Positions 44,888 through 57,321 are shown, counted from the stretch's first letter. The stretch is 64,000 bases of DNA from Ferrimonas balearica (GCF_019802055.1 NZ_JAHVHW010000004.1:186001-250000), one strand, 5' to 3'. The notes: generated from the sequence alone by a model not told the origin. Numbers and translations are program-made.

Positions 44888-45791
44888 CGGCGCCCGGCTG
44901 GAACTGGCCCGGCTTGAGCGCCTCAAGCAGTGGGTGCCACTGAGTCTGCTGCTCTGGCGTCAGCACCAACAACAACTGCGCGCCGGCACTGACCCGGCCA
45001 AGGATCTCTTGGGGTTCTTCCAGGCTCTGCCGCTCCGCGTCGCGGCGACAGAAGCGGTCCAGCGCCTCCGGTATCGCCCCGGGGGCATAGATGCCATCCA
45101 ACCCCTGCAGTATCTCCAGCGCGGCGATAGGGAGCGTTACAGGGTCGATTTCAGGGTTAATCAGCCACACCTGTCCCGGCATATCGGTGCCGGCTTCCGC
45201 CACGGCAAGGCAGTTAGGGGTGTTGTCACTCCAGCGCAGCCCATTTCGGCTGAGAAACCGTTGCCACACCTGACGGGGTTCAGCGTGGCTGTTCATCACC
45301 CGGCCCCGTTGTTCACCAATAAAGCGGGCAAGCTGGCCCAGGGACTCCGGCAGAATGCCCTCAAGCAGGGCCCGGATCGTCCTCACCAGCACCGGCGCTC
45401 CACCCTCACTGCCGATTGCCACAACTACGGGGGCCCGGTCCACCAGTGCGGGGGTAATGACACTGCACGCTTCCGGATCATCCACCACATTGACCCAAAG
45501 GCTGCGCTCACGGGCATGGTCACTGACGGTGCGATTCAGGGCGGGATCGTCGGTCGCGGCGATCACCCCCTGGTGGCCGACCAACTGAGCAGCATGGTAA
45601 AACTGGGCCAAATGGCGCACCCGTCCCTGACGGATCAACTGTTCAACGGCGGGCACTACACGGGGGGCAATAACGGTAAGGCGAGCCTCGGTGCGACTCC
45701 ACAGGGTCAGCTTACGGGCGGCCACTTCACCGCCACCAATCACCACCAGAGAGAGTTCCCGTGTGTCGTGAAACAGGGGAAAATAGCGCAT
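44868..45791 (-). CDS. Precorrin-2 dehydrogenase / sirohydrochlorin ferrochelatase (CysG N-terminal type)
   Basis: A 307-residue protein starting MRYFPLFHDTRELSLVVIGGGEVAARK, the NAD-binding start of siroheme synthase, followed by VIAATDDPALNRTVSDHAR, WVNVVDDPEACSVITPALVDRAPVVVAIGSEGGAPVLVR and the helical domain ESLGQLARFIGEQR. The SAM-dependent uroporphyrinogen methyltransferase half of full CysG is missing; in its place is a divergent tail of about 100 residues that I do not recognise. It should finish siroheme for sulfite or assimilatory nitrite reductase. The start codon shares its first base with the stop of the preceding gene (TGATG). Confidence 0.87.
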   Translation of the reverse strand: MRYFPLFHDTRELSLVVIGGGEVAARKLTLWSRTEARLTVIAPRVVPAVEQLIRQGRVRHLAQFYHAAQLVGHQGVIAATDDPALNRTVSDHARERSLWVNVVDDPEACSVITPALVDRAPVVVAIGSEGGAPVLVRTIRALLEGILPESLGQLARFIGEQRGRVMNSHAEPRQVWQRFLSRNGLRWSDNTPNCLAVAEAGTDMPGQVWLINPEIDPVTLPIAALEILQGLDGIYAPGAIPEALDRFCRRDAERQSLEEPQEILGRVSAGAQLLLVLTPEQQTQWHPLLEALKPGQFQPGAVKPAAD

Positions 45792-46108
45792 CAGGCCTCC
45801 GGCTCTGCGCCGCAGCGCCAGCACACCTCGAAGTGGCCATCGTTCTGTTCACCGCAAGCGTCACACTGCCAAGGCGCCAGCTCCTGCTGGTAACGATTCA
45901 AAAGTTCCAGCGCACGGCTCTGCTGGCAGCGCTCCACCAGCAGTCGCACCTCCTGGCTGTCCACCGGCAGTTCGCCGGCCGCGCCGCCCAGGGCTTCACC
46001 CAGCACACGCACCAGGATCCCATGCTGTTCCAAAAATCCCTTTACCGCATGGGCCTCAATCATATTGGCTGCTCGATACAGCTCGACATAACTATCCATC
46101 GCGGACAT
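45791..46108 (-). CDS. DUF2007 protein with C-terminal zinc ribbon
   Basis: A 105-residue protein. The N-terminal part (YVELYRAANMIEAHAVKGFLEQHGI, then GELPVDSQEVRLLVE) matches DUF2007, a small domain often called putative signal transducing. The C-terminus holds a four-cysteine zinc ribbon (QCDACGEQN and VCWRCGAEPEA). Two starts are possible, 46108 and 46099. Translationally coupled to the siroheme gene. Confidence 0.8.
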   Translation of the reverse strand: MSAMDSYVELYRAANMIEAHAVKGFLEQHGILVRVLGEALGGAAGELPVDSQEVRLLVERCQQSRALELLNRYQQELAPWQCDACGEQNDGHFEVCWRCGAEPEA

Positions 46109-46160
46109 CTTCTCCTTGTCTTAGGACTGACGACAGTCAACCCCTTCCGAGCCATCTAAC

Positions 46161-46184
46161 AAAAAGCCACCCCGAAGGGTGGCT
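46161..46184 (-). terminator. Terminator after secF
   Basis: On the minus strand AGCCACCCTTCGGGGTGGCT is followed by TTTTGTT. Confidence 0.87.
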
Positions 46185-46204
46185 TGTCAAGTGACTTGTG
46201 TGGT

Positions 46205-47149
46205 TCAGGGCATGAGCGGATCCTGATCCGCACCCTCTTTCTCCACCTGTACCGGCAGCATATGCTCGCGGGTCAGGCCCAGGCGGATAGAGGCATAGCT
46301 GGCCACATAGATGGAGGAGTAAGTCCCCACACCGATACCCAGCAGCAGCGCGGTGGCAAAACCGTGGATCATGGAGCCACCCAGCAGGAACAGAGCCACA
46401 ACCACCGCCAGCGTGGTGCCGGTGGTGATGATGGTACGGCTCATGGTCTGAGTCACCGAGGTGTTGACCACGTGTTCCGGGCTGCCCTTCCGCATCTTAC
46501 GGAAGTTCTCCCGGACGCGGTCGAATACCACAATCGTGTCGTTAAGGGAGTAACCCACCACCGCCAACAGAGCGGCCAGTACGGTCAGGTCAAACTCCAA
46601 CTGCAACACGGAGAACACACCCAGAGTCACGATCACATCGTGCGCCAGAGCGATTACCGCACCCAGTGCCAGACGCCACTCAAAGCGGGCTGCCACGTAG
46701 GCCAGGATACAGATCAGCGCCACCAGAACGGCCAGACCGCCCTGCTCTGCCAGCTCTTTACCCACCTGCGGGCCAACAAATTCAACGCGCTTGATCTCAG
46801 CACCGTTGCCCAGACCGGTTGCGGCGGCTTCCACTTTGGTCACCAGTTCGTTGCCTTCACCCGCTTTGGGCGGAATGCGAACGATCAGGTCACGGGCGCT
46901 GCCGAACTGCTGAACCACGGCCCCTTCGATCTCTTGCCCTTCGACCGCTCGGCGCAGGTCGCTGGGGGATACCGCTTCGGCGTAGTTCACTTCAATGACG
47001 TAACCGCCGGTGAAGTCCAGACCCCAGTTGATGCCGCGCACGCCAAGGCTGATCAGCGACGCCACTACCAGCACGATGGACATCAGGCTCACGACTTTCG
47101 CGTGTTTCAGGAAGTCGATGGTGCCTTTGACTTTAAAAATCTCAAACAT
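46205..47149 (-). CDS. secF: Protein translocase subunit SecF
   Basis: A 314-residue membrane protein starting with a KVKGTIDFLKHAKVV helix. GINWGLDFTGGYVIEV is the periplasmic start motif, and GYSLNDTIVVFDRVRENFRK is the signature in the membrane domain. With SecD it uses the proton-motive force to pull proteins across the inner membrane. It lies 12 nt after secD. Confidence 0.98.
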   Translation of the reverse strand: MFEIFKVKGTIDFLKHAKVVSLMSIVLVVASLISLGVRGINWGLDFTGGYVIEVNYAEAVSPSDLRRAVEGQEIEGAVVQQFGSARDLIVRIPPKAGEGNELVTKVEAAATGLGNGAEIKRVEFVGPQVGKELAEQGGLAVLVALICILAYVAARFEWRLALGAVIALAHDVIVTLGVFSVLQLEFDLTVLAALLAVVGYSLNDTIVVFDRVRENFRKMRKGSPEHVVNTSVTQTMSRTIITTGTTLAVVVALFLLGGSMIHGFATALLLGIGVGTYSSIYVASYASIRLGLTREHMLPVQVEKEGADQDPLMP

Positions 47150-47161
47150 CGCAACGCTCCT

Positions 47162-49006
47162 TTAGATGTCCAGCTTCTTGAGGCGCTTACCGCCCCACAA
47201 GGCGTTCACCACGGCGCGGGAAGCGACGATGGCGGTGAACATGGAGGTTGCGATACCGATCATCAGGGTCACGGCGAAGCCTTTCACCGGGCCAGTGCCC
47301 ACGGCGAACAGGATCAGTGCGGTGATCAGCGTGGTGATGTTGGCATCCGCAATGGTGGACAGCGCGTTACCGTAGCCTTCGTGGATCGCCTGCTGGATGG
47401 TTCGTCCCGCTTTGATCTCCTCACGAATACGCTCGAAGATCAGCACGTTTCCATCCACCGCCATACCTACGGTCAATACGATACCGGCGATGCCCGGCAG
47501 GGTCAGTGTGGCCCCCGGAATCATCGACATCACACCCACAATCATGATCAGGTTGACCATCAGAGCGCCAACGGCGATCAGGCCAAACTTGCGGTAGTAG
47601 ATGGCCATAAAGACCACCACCGCCAGCATGCCCCACATCAGCGCGGCCATACCGTTGTTGATGTTTTCCTGACCCAGAGACGGACCGATGGTGCGCTCCT
47701 GCACGATGGTGATCGGCGCAATAAGAGCACCGGCACGCAGCAGCAGAGCCAGGTTGTGAGCTTCGGCCGGAGAGCCGATACCGGTAATGCGGAAGTTACG
47801 ACCCAGGCGAGCCTGGATGGTCGCGACGTTGATCACCTCTTCGATCTTATCGAACTGAGGGCTGCCGTCTTCGTTACGCTCACCGGTGGGCTTGTACTCG
47901 ATAAAGACGGTGGCCATGGCGGAACCGACTTTGTCACGGGTAAAGTCCGCCATCTTGTTACCGCCAGCGGCATCCAGGCTGATGTTCACCTGGGGTTGGC
48001 TGGTTTCACTGAAGCCGGATTGCGCGCCGGTGATGTGGTCACCGGTCAGGATAACCTGCTGATCCAGCACCACGGGGCGACCATCACGGTCTTCATACAG
48101 ACGGGTTCCCGGCGGGACCATGCCGCGGGTTGCAGCGTTCAGATCCACGTTCTGGGCAACCATGCGGAACTCCAGGGTCGCGGTCGCGCCCAGAATCTCC
48201 TTGGCCCGAGCAGTGTCCTGTACACCCGGCAGTTCTACGGTGATGCGCTCGGCACCCTGACGCTGAACCACCGGCTCCGCCACACCCAGCTCATTCACAC
48301 GGTTACGCAGAATGTTGATGTTCTGGTTCAGGGCATACTCTTTGATCTCCTTGAGATAGGGCTCAGAGAGGGTGGCCATGATCACCAGATCATCGGGCTG
48401 GCTGAACACCAGGTTGGGGTTGCGGCTACGCAGGTAGCTGTAGGCTTCCTGGGCTACAGCAGCGTCACGGAAGCGCACTTCCACGCCATCGCCCACCACG
48501 CGTACGCCGGAGTAGCGCAGGCGCTGCTCACGGAGTTCAGCGCGGAAATCGGTGACGATCTGCTCCTGCTGCTTGTGGACCGCTTCGTTCATGTCCACTT
48601 CCATCAGGAAGTTCACACCGCCGCGCAGGTCCAGGCCCAGCTTCATCGGGTTACCACCCAATGCCTTCAACCATTCAGGGGTGGCCGGCGCCAGGTTGAG
48701 AGCAACGATGTAATCGCTACCCAATGCTTGGGCTACCACTTCCTTGGCTTCGATCTGATCCTCGGCGTTGCTGAAACGCGCCAGGATCTGACCCTCTTCC
48801 ATAACGACGCTCTTAGCCGTCAGTCCCTTCTCTTTCAGGGCAGACTGGACGTTGTCCAGGGTGGCACTGTCCAGTGCCACGCTCCGGGTTGCAGAGATCT
48901 GCAGCGCCGGGTCTTCCCCGTAGAGGTTGGGTGCGGCGTAGAGCGACCCGATGGCGATCACGAAGATCACCATCAGGTTTTTCCACATCGGGTATTTGTT
49001 CAACAC
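47162..49006 (-). CDS. secD: Protein translocase subunit SecD
   Basis: A 614-residue membrane protein. [17 protein letters not shown] is the D1 motif of the first periplasmic domain, and [17 protein letters not shown] is in the membrane domain. The start codon is GTG. It sits between yajC and secF in the usual order. Confidence 0.98.
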   Translation of the reverse strand: MLNKYPMWKNLMVIFVIAIGSLYAAPNLYGEDPALQISATRSVALDSATLDNVQSALKEKGLTAKSVVMEEGQILARFSNAEDQIEAKEVVAQALGSDYIVALNLAPATPEWLKALGGNPMKLGLDLRGGVNFLMEVDMNEAVHKQQEQIVTDFRAELREQRLRYSGVRVVGDGVEVRFRDAAVAQEAYSYLRSRNPNLVFSQPDDLVIMATLSEPYLKEIKEYALNQNINILRNRVNELGVAEPVVQRQGAERITVELPGVQDTARAKEILGATATLEFRMVAQNVDLNAATRGMVPPGTRLYEDRDGRPVVLDQQVILTGDHITGAQSGFSETSQPQVNISLDAAGGNKMADFTRDKVGSAMATVFIEYKPTGERNEDGSPQFDKIEEVINVATIQARLGRNFRITGIGSPAEAHNLALLLRAGALIAPITIVQERTIGPSLGQENINNGMAALMWGMLAVVVFMAIYYRKFGLIAVGALMVNLIMIVGVMSMIPGATLTLPGIAGIVLTVGMAVDGNVLIFERIREEIKAGRTIQQAIHEGYGNALSTIADANITTLITALILFAVGTGPVKGFAVTLMIGIATSMFTAIVASRAVVNALWGGKRLKKLDI

Positions 49007-49045
49007 GCCGGTGCCCCTTAATTACTTGGTGGTCTTATTCTTCTA

Positions 49046-49372
49046 TTACAGAGACTTCACGGAGCCTTTCGGCAGAACCGCAGTGATGAAGTCTTTCTTG
49101 ATGGTCACTTCGGTGTTTTCACCCAGAGCCAGTACCAGGTAGTCATCGTCAGCAGTCACTTTAACGATTTTGCCCACCAGACCACCGTTGGTCAGAACCT
49201 CATCGCCCTTGCTCAGGGACTCAACCAGGTTCTTGTGCTCCTTAACCCGCTTGTTCTGCGGACGCAGGATCATGAAGTAGAAGATCAGGCCGAACACCGC
49301 CAGCATGATGATCATCTCCATGCCGCCACCTTGCGGGGCACCGGTATTGGCGTAGGCGTTTGCGATAAACAT
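49046..49372 (-). CDS. yajC: Preprotein translocase subunit YajC
   Basis: A 108-residue single-pass protein with a glycine-rich start, a hydrophobic helix at about residues 18-38 ending FYFMILRPQNKR, then EHKNLVESLSKGDEVLTNGGLVGKI, a clear YajC signature. It associates with SecDF. Confidence 0.97.
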   Translation of the reverse strand: MFIANAYANTGAPQGGGMEMIIMLAVFGLIFYFMILRPQNKRVKEHKNLVESLSKGDEVLTNGGLVGKIVKVTADDDYLVLALGENTEVTIKKDFITAVLPKGSVKSL

Positions 49373-49404
49373 AAGCGTTAACTCTCTCGTTAGTTATTTT
49401 GATA

Positions 49405-50565
<1,161 letters not shown>

Positions 50566-50611
50566 CTAGTGTAGGCCGTGTTTTACGGCACATTAGGGGT
50601 AAAATGGGGCC

Positions 50612-50640
50612 GGCCGGGGCGCGCTTCAAGCGTCCCGGCC
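50612..50640. other. GC-rich hairpin between queA and tgt
   Basis: GGCCGGG and CCCGGCC arms extended by GCGC/GCGT-type pairing around a TTCAA loop. No T tract follows on either strand, so it is not a standard terminator; it may stabilise or attenuate the queA-tgt mRNA. Confidence 0.5.
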
Positions 50641-50672
50641 AGAAAAATGAGGTTTTCGTGACGTAAGCACGC

Positions 50673-51731
50673 TCAAGCGGTGGTGTTTTGTTCCCGTTTG
50701 GTCACAAACATCGCATCGCCGTAGCTGAAGAAGCGGTATTTCTGGTCAACCGCATGCTGATAGGCGTTCATCACATTGTCCTGACCGGCAAAGGCGGACA
50801 CCAGCATGATCAGGGTCGATTCCGGCAGATGGAAGTTGGTGAGCATGGCGTCCACCAACAGGAATTCGCAACCGGGATAGAGGAAGATATCGGTTTCCTG
50901 AGCATAGGGGGCCAGCACTTCGCCCTGCTCGCGGGATGCCTTGGCGGCTGACTCCAGCGAGCGTACCGAAGTGGTACCCACCGCAATCACCCGGCCACCG
51001 CGGGCACGAGTCCGCTTCACCGCATCCACCACTTCGCTGCTCACTTCCGCAAACTCTGAGTGCATGTGGTGGTCCTTCACATTGTCCACCCGCACCGGCT
51101 GGAAGGTGCCCGCGCCCACATGCAGGGTCACGTAGGCGATCTCCACGCCCTTGGCCTTCAGGGCGGCCAGCATCGCCTCATCAAAGTGCAAACCGGCTGT
51201 CGGAGCCGCCACCGCGCCAGGGCGCTGGTTGTAGACGGTCTGGTAGCGCTCACGGTCGCTGTTTTCGTCCGGGCGATCGATGTACGGCGGTAGCGGCATA
51301 TGACCGATGCGATCCAGGATGTTCAGTACGGTGTCGTCGCCGGCAAAAGCCAGCTCGAACAGAGCATCATGGCGGGCCACCATGGTGGCGGTCACGCCCT
51401 GCTCAAACTGCAGCTCAGTGCCGGGTTTAGGGGATTTGGAGGAGCGCACGTGCGCCAGTACACGCTGGCTGTCCAGTACCCGCTCCACCAGCACTTCGAT
51501 CTTACCGCCGGAGGCTTTTTGGCCGTGGATGCGGGCCGGGATCACGCGGGTGTTGTTGAACACCATCAGATCGCCGGGGTGGATCAGATCGAGCAGGTCC
51601 GGAAACTGGCCGTCGCGCAGCGCGCCAGTTTCCCCATCCAGGTGGAGCAGACGGGAAGCCGTACGCTCTTTGGTGGGATAACGGGCGATCAGCTCATCGG
51701 GCAGATCAAAGTGAAAATCGGATACCTGCAT
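50673..51731 (-). CDS. queA: S-adenosylmethionine:tRNA ribosyltransferase-isomerase QueA
   Basis: A 352-residue enzyme of queuosine synthesis. It begins [19 protein letters not shown], has [13 protein letters not shown], the [11 protein letters not shown] motif and [10 protein letters not shown], and ends with the [23 protein letters not shown] region. Normal length; first gene of queA-tgt-yajC-secDF. Confidence 0.98.
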   Translation of the reverse strand: MQVSDFHFDLPDELIARYPTKERTASRLLHLDGETGALRDGQFPDLLDLIHPGDLMVFNNTRVIPARIHGQKASGGKIEVLVERVLDSQRVLAHVRSSKSPKPGTELQFEQGVTATMVARHDALFELAFAGDDTVLNILDRIGHMPLPPYIDRPDENSDRERYQTVYNQRPGAVAAPTAGLHFDEAMLAALKAKGVEIAYVTLHVGAGTFQPVRVDNVKDHHMHSEFAEVSSEVVDAVKRTRARGGRVIAVGTTSVRSLESAAKASREQGEVLAPYAQETDIFLYPGCEFLLVDAMLTNFHLPESTLIMLVSAFAGQDNVMNAYQHAVDQKYRFFSYGDAMFVTKREQNTTA

Positions 51732-51822
51732 CGGTTCGGCACTCTCTCAGCGATTAGTGGACGCCCATGCACGGGCGGGGGCGCTAGTCTAAAAAGAGGC
51801 CGGACCGGGATCAAGTCGGCGT

Positions 51823-51990
51823 TTAACGGTCTTGATCGTGTTGAGAGGGGCGAGGGTGCTCGCGGTGGTGCTCAAACAGCTCACGCATGCTGCCTGGAAC
51901 GTCGTGGGTTTCGAAGGGGATATCCAGCTCAATGCGTTGTCGACGTCGAAAAACGCGTTGAATATGGTCCTGCAGCCATTTGATCGCCAT
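51823..51990 (-). CDS. Small basic hypothetical protein, 55 residues
   Basis: Starts at ATG 51990 with a perfect AAGGAG 5 nt upstream. The product starts MAIKWLQDHIQRVFRRRQR, an amphipathic basic helix, continues with IELDIPFETHDVPGSMRELFEHH and ends His-, Arg- and Pro-rich. No family recognised. The strong ribosome binding site and ordinary codon use make it likely to be real. It lies upstream of queA on the same strand, divergent from acpH. Confidence 0.6.
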   Translation of the reverse strand: MAIKWLQDHIQRVFRRRQRIELDIPFETHDVPGSMRELFEHHREHPRPSQHDQDR

Positions 51991-52116
51991 GGGAACTCCT
52001 TTCCCTGAGTATGGGTCAATTCTCGGGACAGGGTCTTCATGACCCGAACCCTAAACACGCCATCCGTTGGCGTTAAGATAATGTAATAATCGGTTTTATT
52101 TTGAGCAAGTGATATC

Positions 52117-52710
52117 GTGAACTTCCTCGCACATCTGCTGATTGCCGACCACACTCAGACCAGCCTGGCTGGTGCGGTAGGTGCGGATTTTGTTAGGGGA
52201 CCGCTGACCGACTGGCCCGAACCCATCCGCACCGGCATGCTGCTTCACCGATTTATTGATGCCAGATTGGACAGCGACCATCGGGTATTGGCGCTGAAAT
52301 CGGCGTTCAACCCCATCCACCGGCGAATGGCCGGGATCTGCCTCGACCTGGCGTTTGACCATCAACTCGCGCAGCACTGGCCGCACTACCACCCCTGGCC
52401 CCTGGCGAGCTTCAGTCAGTACTGTTACACGGAGATGGCTCAGGCCAGCCCATTGCCAGAGCGGTTCCTGCCTGTGCTGGAAGCGATGAGCCGCACGGAC
52501 TGGCTGCTTCAGTATCAACACGCCCGGAACATTGATGGGGCGCTTTACAACATTGCCCGGCGCCTCTCCCAGCCCCAGCGATTGCGGGACGCCATCCCAG
52601 AGATCTGGCGATTAGAAGTGGCCATTGCCGACACCTTTGAAACCCTGATGCCGGAGCTTCTGGCCGACGCTGACCGCTTTCTTCAGAATCAAAAAAGCCC
52701 CACCGGTTAG
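52117..52710 (+). CDS. acpH: Acyl carrier protein phosphodiesterase AcpH
   Basis: A 197-residue protein that removes the phosphopantetheine arm from ACP. It starts MNFLAHLLIADHTQTSLAGAVGADFVRG and has the GMLLHRFIDARLDSD and LDLAFDHQLAQHW motifs with the metal-binding His and Asp residues of this HD-like family. The start codon is GTG. Its stop codon lies within the terminator hairpin. Confidence 0.9.
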   Translation: MNFLAHLLIADHTQTSLAGAVGADFVRGPLTDWPEPIRTGMLLHRFIDARLDSDHRVLALKSAFNPIHRRMAGICLDLAFDHQLAQHWPHYHPWPLASFSQYCYTEMAQASPLPERFLPVLEAMSRTDWLLQYQHARNIDGALYNIARRLSQPQRLRDAIPEIWRLEVAIADTFETLMPELLADADRFLQNQKSPTG

Positions 52711-52722
52711 GTGGGGCTTTTC
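52693..52722. terminator. Bidirectional terminator between acpH and RND permease
   Basis: AAAAGCCCCACC-GGTTA-GGTGGGGCTTTT with an A tract on the left and TTTTCG on the right, between convergent genes. Confidence 0.88.
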
Positions 52723-52733
52723 GTCATAGGCGT

Positions 52734-55700
52734 TTAAGCGGAGTGCGCGGTCTCCGGGGTGACGGTGGCGTCACCGCCCTTTGTCCGCTCCCGCAGGCGC
52801 TGGAACAGAGCGAAGAAGCCCGGGATAAAGCAGGTGCCCACCAGCAACACACAGAGCAACCCACCCAGCAGCGTCCACCCCAGCGACCATTGGGACAGTT
52901 CCCCGGCACCGGAAGCCAGCACCATCGGGATCATCCCGCAGATGAAGGACCAGGAGGTCATGTTCACGGCCCGGAAGCGCAGCTTGCCCGCTTCCACCGC
53001 CGCCTCTTCGATGGGGCGTCCCTCCTCCTCCCGCTTCAGACGGGCGAACTCCACAATCAGGATGGCGTTCTTGGCCGCCAGCGCAATCAATAGCACCAGA
53101 CCCATCTGGGCATAGAGGTTCAGAGGCAGTCCGGCGTACTTCAGCGCCATCATCGCCCCCAGCACCGCCATCGGCACCACCAGGATGATCGCCGTCGGCA
53201 TGGTCCAGGATTCATACTGAGCCACCATAAACAGGTAGATAAACAGCAGGGCCAGGGCGAAGGCGTAGAGCGCCAGATCCCCCGCCGCTTTCTCCTGGAA
53301 CGCCATGCCGGTCCACTCGTAGGTATAGCCATCGGGCAGCATCTGGGCCGCCAGCCGCTCCATCGCTGCCAGCGCTTCACCGGAGGCATAGCCCGGGGCC
53401 GCCTGGCCAGTGATGGTGGCCGCGTTGTAGAGGTTGTAACGCCAGGCCACATCCGGCGCCAGTGTCGGCGACAGGGTCACCAGAGTGGAGAGCGGAATCA
53501 TCTCGCCGCTGGCGCTGCGCACATGGAAGCGTCCTAGATCCTCAGTGTCCCGTCGGAACTCGGCCTGCGCCTGCATGTTCACCCGGTAGGACTTGCCGAA
53601 CAGGGTCACGTCGTTGACCCGCATCGCCCCCAGGTTGGTTTGCAGGGTGGAGAAGATTTCGGTGATCGGGATCCCCAACTGACGGGCTTTCAGATAGTCC
53701 ACGTCCACGTAGTAGTGAGGCACATTGGCGCGGAAGAAGCTGAACACACGGGTCAGCTCCGGCTGCTGATTCGCGGCCCGGATAAAGTCATCCATCACCG
53801 CCGCCAGCTCCTCGCGTGGGCGCCCTCGGGTGTCTTCCAGCATAAACTCGAAGCCGTTGGCATTGCCCACACCGGGCACGGCCGGGGTACCAAACGCCAT
53901 CACCTGGGCATCGTGGTACTGGGTCGCGGCCCAGACATTCAGGCGGTAGGTGATCTCTCTGAGCCCCGCTTCCCGGTCCGCCCAATCATGCAGACGAACA
54001 AAGAAGGTTGCGGTGTTGGACTGAAGGGAGAAAGAGAGCAGGCCAAAGCCACGGGCCGCGCCCACGGCGTCCACCTCCGGGTAGCTCATCAGCACCGCTT
54101 CCAGCTCATCCGCCACCTCAACGGTGCGGCGCAGTGAAGCGCCATCCGGCAACTGCACGTTCACCAGCATCATCCCCTTGTCCTCCTCCGGCACAAAGCC
54201 AGTGGGGATGGAGGGCGTGATGAGCGCCAGCAACGCCACGGCAGCGGCAAACAGGCCAATCAGCAGACCGGACTTGCGCACCAGCACCGCGGCCACACGA
54301 CCATAGCGATCGGTGAGGCGGTCAAAGCCGCGGTTAAAGGCTTGATACCAGCGCGGCCCCTGGTTGTTCCCCGGCTTCAGCAGCATGGCGCAGAGTGCGG
54401 GAGAGAGGGTCAGGGCATTAACACTGGAGAGCACCACGGAGATCACGATGGTGACCGCGAACTGGGCGTACATCTCACCGGTGATGCCAGGCAGCAGGGA
54501 CACCGGGATAAACACCGCCAGCAGCACCAACGTGGAGGTGATGATGGGGCCGGTCACCTCTTTCATGGCGTTGATGGTGGCTTGGGCGCCACTCAATGCG
54601 GGGTTCTCCCGCATGTTGCGCTCCACGTTCTCAATCACCAGGATGGCGTCATCCACCACGATGCCGATGGCCAGGATCAGGCCGAACAGGGTCACGGTGT
54701 TGATGGTGAAGCCCATCGCCAGCATAAAGGCGAAGGTGCCGATCAGCGAGACCGGTATCGCCACCAGCGGCACCGTGGTCGCCCTCATGGAACCGAGGAA
54801 CAGGTAGGTCACCAGCACCACCAGCAGCACCGCCTGCACCAGCGTGGCCAGCACCGAGGCGATCGACTCCTCGACAAACACCGTGGTGTCATAGACGATG
54901 TCGTAGGCCATGTCGTCGGGGAACTGCTCCGCCGCAGAGGCCAGAAACGCCTTAACCTGCTGACCGGTCTCCAGGGCATTGGCGTCGGGCTGCAGGGTCA
55001 GGCTCAGCATCGCCGCCAGCTGACCATTGCGGGTGGCTTCGAAGTCGTACATCTCCTTGCCGAGATCGACACTGGCGACGTCTTTCAGGAACAGCGTGCT
55101 GCCATCAGAGTCCGCCCGCACAATCACGTGCTCGAACTCCTCCACCGTTTTCAGGCGGCCCTGGGTCACCAGGGGGATGGTCATGGCAGGCTGGTCCAGA
55201 TCCGGCGCCCCACCGATGCGACCCGCTGGCATCACCACATTCTGCTCCGCCAGTGCGCGATGCACGTCACTGGTGGTCAGGCCGTAGCGGGCCATCCGCT
55301 CCGGATCGAGCCAGACCCGAATGGAGTAGCGGGCCCCACCAATCAGGGAAACATCGGAGATCCCGGGGATGCGCTTGAGCTGCTCCTCCAGGTTCAGGGC
55401 CACATAGTTGGTCAGGAAGATGTCATCGTGGGTCTCGTTGGGGGAGTAAACGGTCATCGCCATCAGCAGATCCGGCGACTTCTTGGCCACCTTGATGCCA
55501 CGCTCGCGAACGTCCACCGGCAACCTGGGAGTCGCCTCGTTCACCCGGTTTTGCACCAGTACGGTCGCCATATCGGGATCGGTGCCGATGTCGAAGGTCA
55601 CCTCCAGAAAATAGCCACCGTCGTTGGCGGAGCGGGAGCGCATGTAGAGCATGTTCTCCACCCCGTTGACCGCCTCCTCAATGGGCTGGGCCAGGGTCTG

Positions 55701-55877
55701 TTCCACCACTTCGGCGTTGGAGCCCGGATACATGGCCGAAACCTGCACCACCGGCGGCGTAATGCGGGGAAACTCGTTGACCGGCATGGTGCGCATGGCG
55801 ATCAGCCCCACCAGCACCATCACCAGGGCGATAACGATGGCGAACTTGGGGCGATGGATAAAGAAGCGCGAAATCAT
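52734..55877 (-). CDS. RND efflux permease, HAE-1 type
   Basis: A 1047-residue inner-membrane pump. TM1 begins [19 protein letters not shown]. The proton-relay aspartates are in [16 protein letters not shown] (TM4), and [20 protein letters not shown] and [19 protein letters not shown] are family signatures; two large periplasmic loops follow TM1 and TM7. It should export hydrophobic or amphiphilic compounds with the adaptor encoded upstream and a TolC-type channel from elsewhere. Its start overlaps the adaptor stop by 4 nt. Confidence 0.95.
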   Translation of the reverse strand: MISRFFIHRPKFAIVIALVMVLVGLIAMRTMPVNEFPRITPPVVQVSAMYPGSNAEVVEQTLAQPIEEAVNGVENMLYMRSRSANDGGYFLEVTFDIGTDPDMATVLVQNRVNEATPRLPVDVRERGIKVAKKSPDLLMAMTVYSPNETHDDIFLTNYVALNLEEQLKRIPGISDVSLIGGARYSIRVWLDPERMARYGLTTSDVHRALAEQNVVMPAGRIGGAPDLDQPAMTIPLVTQGRLKTVEEFEHVIVRADSDGSTLFLKDVASVDLGKEMYDFEATRNGQLAAMLSLTLQPDANALETGQQVKAFLASAAEQFPDDMAYDIVYDTTVFVEESIASVLATLVQAVLLVVLVTYLFLGSMRATTVPLVAIPVSLIGTFAFMLAMGFTINTVTLFGLILAIGIVVDDAILVIENVERNMRENPALSGAQATINAMKEVTGPIITSTLVLLAVFIPVSLLPGITGEMYAQFAVTIVISVVLSSVNALTLSPALCAMLLKPGNNQGPRWYQAFNRGFDRLTDRYGRVAAVLVRKSGLLIGLFAAAVALLALITPSIPTGFVPEEDKGMMLVNVQLPDGASLRRTVEVADELEAVLMSYPEVDAVGAARGFGLLSFSLQSNTATFFVRLHDWADREAGLREITYRLNVWAATQYHDAQVMAFGTPAVPGVGNANGFEFMLEDTRGRPREELAAVMDDFIRAANQQPELTRVFSFFRANVPHYYVDVDYLKARQLGIPITEIFSTLQTNLGAMRVNDVTLFGKSYRVNMQAQAEFRRDTEDLGRFHVRSASGEMIPLSTLVTLSPTLAPDVAWRYNLYNAATITGQAAPGYASGEALAAMERLAAQMLPDGYTYEWTGMAFQEKAAGDLALYAFALALLFIYLFMVAQYESWTMPTAIILVVPMAVLGAMMALKYAGLPLNLYAQMGLVLLIALAAKNAILIVEFARLKREEEGRPIEEAAVEAGKLRFRAVNMTSWSFICGMIPMVLASGAGELSQWSLGWTLLGGLLCVLLVGTCFIPGFFALFQRLRERTKGGDATVTPETAHSA

Positions 55878-56977
55878 ACGCCATCACCCATCACGGTGAC
55901 CTGGCCACCGGAGCGTACCCGGTGCAGTCCGGAGGTCACCACCTGCTCATCCGCAGCCAGCCCGTTCAACACCACAATCTCCTGACCCAGGCGGCTGCCC
56001 AGCTCCACGTTGCGGCGGGATACGGTGCTGTCCTCAGCCACCACCATCACAAAGCTGCCCTGCTGATCGTTCTGTACCGCCCGGTTGGGGATCACCACAC
56101 CGCTCAGAGCCTGATGGGGACGTACCTGAACCTGAACAAACTGCCCCGGCAGCAATACGCCCTCCGGGTTGGCAAAATCCGCATGCAGCGCCAGGGTGCC
56201 GGTGGCGAGGTCGATACGGTTGTCGAAGAAGGTGATGCTGCCGGGTTTCGGATAGGTTTGGCCATGGCCAAGGTCCAGCGTTACCGCCACCTTGTCATCG
56301 TCCATCAACCCATTGAGCACCATGGCCAGACGCTCCCGCTCGGAGATGCGGAAACTGGTGCGGATGGGGTCCTGCTGCGCCAGGGTCATCAGCGGACCGG
56401 ACTGCGGCCCCACCAGATCCCCAACTGCTGCCATGGCAGCGCCCACCTGCCCGCTTATTGGCGCGGTGACCCGGGTGTGGGCCAGGTCTAACTGCGCTTT
56501 CTCCAATGCGGCTTCCGCCTGCAGCACCCGCGCATCGGCCATCGCCAGGCTGGCCCGAAGGTTATCGATGTCGGATTCACTGACGCTGCCCCGGCCCAGC
56601 AACGCCTGGTTGCGCGTCAGGTTGACCTGAGCAATGTCCCGGGACGCTTTCGCTTCCGCCAGCGTGGCCTTGGCGGCACTCATTGCCGCCCGGTAGGGAC
56701 GAGGATCGATCTCAAACAGCGGGGTGCCCGCTTTCACCACCTGACCGTCAGACACGAACCGTTGAGTCAGATAGCCCGAGACCTGGGCACTGATGCGGAT
56801 ATCCTCGATCGCCTCAATTCGACCGGAAAAACGGCGGACTGGTTGGTAATCCTGCTGCGTCGCCACCGTCACCTCCACCGCTGGTGGCGGCGGAGCCATG
56901 GGAGCAGAAGCTCGCTCGCAGCCGAGCAAACCGATGGGTAACAGCAGCACCAGCCACCGCTTGGAAACAAAATTCAT
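55874..56977 (-). CDS. RND efflux periplasmic adaptor (membrane fusion protein)
   Basis: A 367-residue adaptor. The start has a lipobox (LLGC, Cys20), so it is a lipoprotein. [27 protein letters not shown] is the barrel-sandwich entry, followed by an alpha hairpin ([22 protein letters not shown]) and a beta barrel ([20 protein letters not shown]). It links the inner-membrane pump to the outer-membrane channel. First gene of the two-gene operon; no local regulator. Confidence 0.94.
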   Translation of the reverse strand: MNFVSKRWLVLLLPIGLLGCERASAPMAPPPPAVEVTVATQQDYQPVRRFSGRIEAIEDIRISAQVSGYLTQRFVSDGQVVKAGTPLFEIDPRPYRAAMSAAKATLAEAKASRDIAQVNLTRNQALLGRGSVSESDIDNLRASLAMADARVLQAEAALEKAQLDLAHTRVTAPISGQVGAAMAAVGDLVGPQSGPLMTLAQQDPIRTSFRISERERLAMVLNGLMDDDKVAVTLDLGHGQTYPKPGSITFFDNRIDLATGTLALHADFANPEGVLLPGQFVQVQVRPHQALSGVVIPNRAVQNDQQGSFVMVVAEDSTVSRRNVELGSRLGQEIVVLNGLAADEQVVTSGLHRVRSGGQVTVMGDGV

Positions 56978-57321
56978 GCAGTTGGATCCCTATGAGCACC
57001 CATCCGGGCGGGACGGGGAAAATAGGGCCACTGTAAAAGGTATGGCTGAACGCCACCTCAACGAAAAATCGGAAAAACGGTCGGAAAAACCACAACTTGT
57101 ATCGAAATATTCCACATGTTGCGTAGAGACACCTCCGCTTGCAATGCACAACAAATGCTCATCATTCAGGCAGCAGATTCGCCACAGCTATAGCGTTTCC
57201 GCCAAGAGCTCAACATGGGGTTACCAGCGTTCGACCAGCCCACAACGAACAGGCAAAAAAAAGGGGAGGACCTAAGTCCTCCCAAAGCACAAGCAACGTG
57301 GGAACTCAAACAAACAGGGGA
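56978..57321. other. Intergenic region between the efflux operon and aceA
   Basis: The right end holds the aceA terminator. The rest should contain the promoter of the adaptor-permease operon on the minus strand; I recognise no operator and no gene. Confidence 0.5.
57255..57283 (-). terminator. Terminator after aceA
   Basis: On the minus strand GGGAGGACTTAGGTCCTCCC is followed by CTTTTTTTT. Confidence 0.92.
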
